NCBI GenBank assembly: GCA_000433135.1
Contig: HF991919.1
Span: forward strand, 1-9,765
Length of the DNA: 9,765 bases
Direction of reading: 5' to 3'
From: Clostridium sp. CAG:921
Lineage (GTDB): Bacteria; Bacillota; Clostridia; TANB77; CAG-465
Part shown: positions 5,824 to 9,765 of the stretch, piece after piece
How positions within the stretch are numbered: the first letter of the stretch is position 1
Layout of the letters: each line of letters begins with the position of its first letter
Notes under the pieces: model-generated
What the model saw: only the letters and a program-made list of their open reading frames with translations
Told to the model about the DNA's origin: nothing
The model's database searches: none
Program-made: the position numbers and the translations under genes

Positions 5824-5924
5824 TTATTTGGCATAATTTTTTACTTTTTATTTAACTTTATTTAACTTTTATTCAACTCTTATTTTAAATTTTTACTCTT
5901 AACTCTTGATTTTTAGAAAATAAA

Positions 5925-5959
5925 CAAAGAGTAGAATGAATGCTAGATTCTTTCTACTC
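5925..5959 (-). terminator. Probable terminator of the dnaB-tilS-ftsH operon
   Basis: An 8-bp stem (GAGTAGAA/TTCTACTC, 5929-5936 with 5952-5959), one T-T mismatch and a further 4 bp (5938-5941 with 5947-5950) enclose a 5-nt loop. On the minus strand the tail is T-rich but interrupted (TTTGTTTATTTT). It begins 13 bases after the ftsH stop codon. Confidence 0.75.
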
Positions 5960-5972
5960 CTTTACTTAAATA

Positions 5973-7784
5973 CTAATTACCAAATATTTCGTCAAACTCC
6001 TTAGAGTCTATTTTTTCTTTTTCAATTAAAACCCCTGCAACTTTATGAAGTTTATCAATATTTTCCTTTAATATTCTTTCAGCATAATTATATGCTCTGG
6101 TTATAATATCTTTTACCTCTTCATCAATTTCAGCAGCAACCTTTTCGCTATAATCACGCTGTGAAGTCATTTCTTTTCCTAGGAATACCTCTTCTTGCGT
6201 TGACCCAAATGTAATTGGTCCTAGTTTATCAGACATACCGTATTTCATAACCATAGATCTTGCAATTTTACTTGCTCTTTCGATATCATTAGAAGCACCT
6301 GTACTAACATCATTTAAAACCAATTCTTCTGCAACTCTACCGCCAAGTAAAGATACAATATGTTCATTCATCTCAGATTTTGATCTATAACTCTTATCCT
6401 CATTTGGCTTATACATAGTATATCCACCAGCCATACCTCTTGGTACAATAGAAATTTGATGTACTGTATCATGTGTTGGTAAAAATCTAGATACCACTGC
6501 ATGACCTGCTTCGTGATAAGCAGTTAGCTTTTTCTCTTTTTCACTGATTATTTTTGATTTTTTCTCAGGTCCCATCATAACTTTTACCATTGCTTCTTCA
6601 ATATCTTCCAAAGTAACAGTTTTCTTATCTTTTCTTGCTGCTAATAATATTGACTCATTTATCATATTCTCAAGATCTGCACCACTAAATCCAGCAGTAT
6701 TTTTTGCAAGTAATTTAAAATCAATTCCCTGCTCAAAAGGTTTATCTTTTACATATAGTTTTATAATTTCTTCTCTTGCACCGATATCTGGTTCACTTAC
6801 AACAATTTGCCTATCAAATCTACCTGGTCTTAGAAGTGCAGGATCTAAAATATCAGGTCTATTTGTTGCAGCCATAACTATTATACTTTCATGTGTTGCA
6901 AATCCATCCATTTCAACAAGTAATTGGTTTAATGTTTGCTCTCTCTCATCATGTCCACCACCAACACCAGCACCTCTATGACGTCCAACAGCATCTATTT
7001 CATCTATAAAAATTATGCATGGAGAATTTGCTTTTGCCTCAGCAAATAAATCCCTTACACGTGAAGCTCCAACACCAACAAACATCTCAACAAAATCAGA
7101 ACCACTTATTGAAAAAAATGGTACATTTGCTTCCCCTGCAACTGCTTTAGCAAGTAATGTCTTACCTGTACCAGGACCACCTACAAGTAATATTCCTTTA
7201 GGAATTCTAGCTCCCATATCTTGATATTTTTTTGGATTTTTTAAGAACTCTACTTCTTCTTTTAATTCTTCTTTTTCTTCTTCAAGACCAGCAACTTTAT
7301 CAAAAGTAACCTTATTTTTAGAATTTTTGTCTATCATTTGAGCTCTATTTTTTCCAAAGCTTATTGCTTTATTGTTTCCCTCATTAGTCTTTCTTATCAT
7401 AAACATAAATAAAAATAATGTTCCGACAAGTAATATTATATTTGGAATGTATGGCGCTAAAGCTTCAAAAGTTGATTCACTAGCTCTTTCAAGTTCAAAT
7501 TCACCATCTTTTGCCTTTGGTTGTGCGAACTCCATAAATGTAGTCATATCAGGTATATTTACTTCATATTGTTGTTTTTCTTCATTTTTAATTTTAACAT
7601 CTGCCATCTGCTTGCTATTATCAATAACTATTTTTTCAACACTTTTTTCTTCAATTTTTTGTAAAAATTCTGTATATGACATATTTTTAGCAACTTCTGA
7701 ATTCATCATAGATATCGCATATACAGCAATAGCAAGTAATAATATATAAGTTATAAATGTTCTAATAATTGAACTTTTCTTCAT
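5973..7784 (-). CDS. ftsH: ATP-dependent zinc metalloprotease FtsH
   Basis: FtsH is a hexameric membrane-bound AAA+ protease that removes misassembled membrane proteins and selected cytoplasmic substrates. The 603 residues show an N-terminal membrane helix (about 10-27), an extracytoplasmic domain (28-112), a second helix (113-131), then the AAA+ module and the protease domain. Walker A reads GGPGTGKT (202-209; the usual second residue Pro is Gly), Walker [10 protein letters not shown] (256-264), and the second region of homology [21 protein letters not shown] starts at 305. The zinc site is HEAGH (424-428) with the third ligand probably Asp500 in [10 protein letters not shown] chose the ATG at 7784 because AAGGAGG (7796-7790) lies five bases upstream; a start at 7811 would add nine residues without a good site. 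It overlaps tilS by 23 bases, with its binding site inside tilS, so the two are probably translationally coupled. A terminator follows. Confidence 0.98.
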   Translation of the reverse strand: MKKSSIIRTFITYILLLAIAVYAISMMNSEVAKNMSYTEFLQKIEEKSVEKIVIDNSKQMADVKIKNEEKQQYEVNIPDMTTFMEFAQPKAKDGEFELERASESTFEALAPYIPNIILLVGTLFLFMFMIRKTNEGNNKAISFGKNRAQMIDKNSKNKVTFDKVAGLEEEKEELKEEVEFLKNPKKYQDMGARIPKGILLVGGPGTGKTLLAKAVAGEANVPFFSISGSDFVEMFVGVGASRVRDLFAEAKANSPCIIFIDEIDAVGRHRGAGVGGGHDEREQTLNQLLVEMDGFATHESIIVMAATNRPDILDPALLRPGRFDRQIVVSEPDIGAREEIIKLYVKDKPFEQGIDFKLLAKNTAGFSGADLENMINESILLAARKDKKTVTLEDIEEAMVKVMMGPEKKSKIISEKEKKLTAYHEAGHAVVSRFLPTHDTVHQISIVPRGMAGGYTMYKPNEDKSYRSKSEMNEHIVSLLGGRVAEELVLNDVSTGASNDIERASKIARSMVMKYGMSDKLGPITFGSTQEEVFLGKEMTSQRDYSEKVAAEIDEEVKDIITRAYNYAERILKENIDKLHKVAGVLIEKEKIDSKEFDEIFGN

Positions 7785-8817
7785 TTTTTCCTCCTTTTTG
7801 AATTTTTGCAATATTTTTATTAACTATCTCAATTGTAAATTTATTGCCCATTATGTACCTTTTTTTCTTAATATTTTTCTTTAGTAACTTTATAATGTCG
7901 TATATATGAATATTAGATATTCCATCTAAACTTCCAACACACAATTCTATAATATTCCTAACAGCCCTATACACTATACTATCATGTTCTGATAATATTT
8001 TTGAAAAGTCAAATAATATATAGTTATTATTTTCAGAAATTGCATCTTCTACTATTTTTTGTGTATAATCTTCCAAAAACTCTTCATCTTGTTTTACTAT
8101 ATTTTTCATTCTTATAATATTTTCTACGACATTACAATTATATTCCTTTTCTAGATTTGGTATTAATAAATTTCTAATTTTATTTCTACTATAAGTATTT
8201 TCAAAATTCGTCTTATCTATACAAGGATTAATATTACAAGTATTATTATACTCTAAAATTAACTTTTTTTCAATATTAAGCAAAGGCCTTATTATATTTT
8301 TAAATTCAAAACTCATACCTGTAAGTCCATTTAATCCACAACCACGTATTATATTTAACAATATTGTTTCAGTATCATCATTTAAATTATGAGCTGTTGC
8401 TACCTTATTGTATTCATATTCACTACAAACTTTATAAAAAAAATCATACCTTATTTTTCTTCCGCATGTTTCCTCAGATAATTTCATTTTTTTTGAAATA
8501 TTTGGAACATCTTCCTTTAAATAATACATAGGAATGTCTAGTTTATCACACCAATTCTTCACATATATATATTCTTCATCTGATTCATTTCTTATCATAT
8601 GATTTACATGAGCTACACCAATAAAGTATTCTATATTATAGACGTCTTTGAGCTTAAATCTTAATTCATGTAGCACTGTAAGCAGACACATAGAATCCGG
8701 ACCTCCAGATACCGCTACAAGAATTTTATCATTATTTTTTATCAGTTTATTATCAATTATATTTTTTTCAACTTTATCTAATATATACTTTTTTACATTA
8801 TACTTTTCTCTTAACAC
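7762..8817 (-). CDS. tilS: tRNA(Ile)-lysidine synthase, short form
   Basis: TilS attaches lysine to C34 of the CAU-anticodon isoleucine tRNA, using ATP, so that it reads AUA and accepts isoleucine. The N-terminal PP-loop ATPase motif SGGPDS is at 37-42. Further family motifs are HVNHMIRNESDEE (about 70-82), ETCGRKIRYDFF (116-127), TAHNLNDDTETILLNIIRG (141-159) and the RNKIRNLLIP region (211-220). The protein has 351 residues and ends soon after YIMGNKFTIEIVNKNIAKI. It therefore lacks the C-terminal tRNA-binding domain of the E. coli and B. subtilis enzymes (over 430 residues) and resembles short forms such as that of Aquifex. The GTG start overlaps the dnaB stop by one base (TAGTG) and has GGAGG (8829-8825) seven bases upstream. 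The gene's end overlaps ftsH by 23 bases. Many Firmicutes carry hpt between tilS and ftsH; it is absent here. Confidence 0.95.
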   Translation of the reverse strand: MLREKYNVKKYILDKVEKNIIDNKLIKNNDKILVAVSGGPDSMCLLTVLHELRFKLKDVYNIEYFIGVAHVNHMIRNESDEEYIYVKNWCDKLDIPMYYLKEDVPNISKKMKLSEETCGRKIRYDFFYKVCSEYEYNKVATAHNLNDDTETILLNIIRGCGLNGLTGMSFEFKNIIRPLLNIEKKLILEYNNTCNINPCIDKTNFENTYSRNKIRNLLIPNLEKEYNCNVVENIIRMKNIVKQDEEFLEDYTQKIVEDAISENNNYILFDFSKILSEHDSIVYRAVRNIIELCVGSLDGISNIHIYDIIKLLKKNIKKKRYIMGNKFTIEIVNKNIAKIQKGGKNEEKFNY

Positions 8818-9765
8818 TAATTTTCCTCCGGACCTTTATATATATTTGCAAATTTAGTATACTGACCAAGCCAAGCTAACTCAACAGTTCCAGTACTTCC
8901 ACTTCTATTTTTTGCAATTATTACCTCGGCTATATTCTTTTTCTCGGTTTGCTCATCATAATAATCTTCTCTATGTAAAAACATAACAATATCAGCATCC
9001 TGCTCAATAGCACCTGACTCACGCAAATCACTTAGCATTGGTTTGTGATCAGTTCTTGATTCAGTAGCACGGCTAAGCTGTGACAGTGCAATAACAGGTA
9101 TTTGAAGTTCCTTTGCAAGTATTTTTAATGAACGGCTGATATCAGATATTTCTTGCTGTCTAGATGCATTTTTAGATTTTGATTCCATGAGTTGTAAATA
9201 ATCAACTATTACAAGTCCAATATTTTTTTCAAGTTTTGCTTTTCTACATTTTGCTCTAAGCTCAGATGCCGTAAGTCCAGGAGTATCATCAATATATAAC
9301 GGCATGTTAGAAAGCCTTCCACTTGCTTGTCCAAGTTTTAGCCATTCTTCTGAAGAAATATCATTTCCATTTTTTATTTTCATACTATCAACTTCAGCTT
9401 CTGCAGCAAGTATTCTATTACCAATTTCCTCCTTTGACATTTCAAGAGAAAATATCATAACAGGAACATTATCATGCTGCGCAACATAGTTAGCAATATT
9501 TAAAACAAAAGCAGATTTTCCCATTGCTGGACGTGCTGCAACTATCAATAAAGCTGATGGATTAAGTCCTGATATTTTTTTATCTAAATCAATAAATCCT
9601 GATTCAATTCCAGATACTTTTCCTTTATTTTGAACCATTTTTTCTATTATGTCAAATACATTTATAAGTACTTCTTTCATACTTGCAAATTCTCTTGTAT
9701 TCCTATTTTGGACTAAGTCAAATACTTTCTTTTCGGTTTGCTCAATTATTGTGTCGACTTCCTCT
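8817..9765 (-). CDS. dnaB: Replicative DNA helicase DnaB, C-terminal part (5' end outside the window)
   Basis: DnaB is the hexameric 5'-3' helicase of the replication fork. About 315 residues are visible; the frame stays open through the ATG at 9680 to the right edge, so that ATG is internal. The visible part starts in the linker (EEVDTIIEQTEKKVFDL), then SGIESGFIDLDKKISGL and the RecA-like motor. Walker A reads ARPAMGKSA, followed by FSLEMS, Walker B LVIVDYLQLM, the SQLSRATESRTDHKPMLSDLRESGAIEQDAD segment and the C-terminal arginine-finger region AKNRSGSTGTVELAW. The N-terminal collar domain is not in the window. The gene heads the tilS-ftsH operon as far as can be seen, and its promoter is outside. 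The stop TAG overlaps the tilS GTG. The core looks intact, with no sign of an intein within the visible part. Confidence 0.97.
   Translation of the reverse strand, partial: EEVDTIIEQTEKKVFDLVQNRNTREFASMKEVLINVFDIIEKMVQNKGKVSGIESGFIDLDKKISGLNPSALLIVAARPAMGKSAFVLNIANYVAQHDNVPVMIFSLEMSKEEIGNRILAAEAEVDSMKIKNGNDISSEEWLKLGQASGRLSNMPLYIDDTPGLTASELRAKCRKAKLEKNIGLVIVDYLQLMESKSKNASRQQEISDISRSLKILAKELQIPVIALSQLSRATESRTDHKPMLSDLRESGAIEQDADIVMFLHREDYYDEQTEKKNIAEVIIAKNRSGSTGTVELAWLGQYTKFANIYKGPEEN

Noticed and set aside
7372..7749. Plus-strand open frame opposite the N-terminal part of ftsH
   Set aside because: It is the complement of a conserved gene with low-complexity, Ser/Ile-rich translation. The same holds for the frames at 5052-5420, 5499-5753, 3746-3988 and 9304-9489.
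1..9765. A defence system, mobile element, CRISPR array or biosynthetic cluster
   Set aside because: All long frames on the minus strand match core functions apart from the PH domain protein and the orphan. No transposase, integrase, repeat-spacer pattern or terminal inverted repeats are visible.

Overview
The window is AT-rich DNA with strong GGAGG-type ribosome binding sites, SigA-like promoters (TTGACA/TATAAT, mostly 17-bp spacers) and compact intrinsic terminators. With the gene content (dnaB-tilS-ftsH, rpsB-tsf, pyrH), this points to a low-GC Gram-positive bacterium, most likely a member of the Clostridia. I cannot name the genus. Most of the window is housekeeping sequence on the minus strand. 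One gene of unknown function lies on the plus strand.

From right to left, which is the direction of minus-strand transcription, five blocks follow each other. (1) dnaB (5' end outside the window), tilS and ftsH form a tight operon with overlapping ends (9765-5973), closed by a hairpin terminator. The hpt gene often found between tilS and ftsH in Firmicutes is absent. (2) A HAM1/RdgB-type nucleotide pyrophosphatase gene is a single-gene unit with a perfect consensus promoter, two strong start sites in tandem and its own terminator. (3) A 112-residue orphan protein is another single-gene unit with a perfect consensus promoter, overlaid by copies of the heptamer TTGATAT. (4) rpsB-tsf has a promoter embedded in the terminator of the preceding gene and a structured leader of about 130 nt. 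(5) pyrH and a two-helix membrane protein with a bacterial PH domain form a short operon that ends in a terminator. At the left edge a new minus-strand gene begins with its own promoter.

Between tsf and pyrH, genes often transcribed together, sits a plus-strand gene for a two-helix membrane protein with a large outside domain and a PH-like cytoplasmic tail. Its stop codon lies in the loop of a hairpin that works as a terminator for both converging units, so pyrH has its own promoter.

The core genes cover replication (DnaB), tRNA-Ile decoding (TilS), membrane protein quality control (FtsH), nucleotide pool cleaning (RdgB), translation (S2, EF-Ts) and UTP/CTP synthesis (PyrH). I found no CRISPR array, transposon, tRNA, rRNA or clear defence system. 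The least explained parts are the 112-residue orphan with its operator-like repeats, the rpsB leader, and the inverted membrane-protein gene. No stretch longer than 300 bases lacks a gene.
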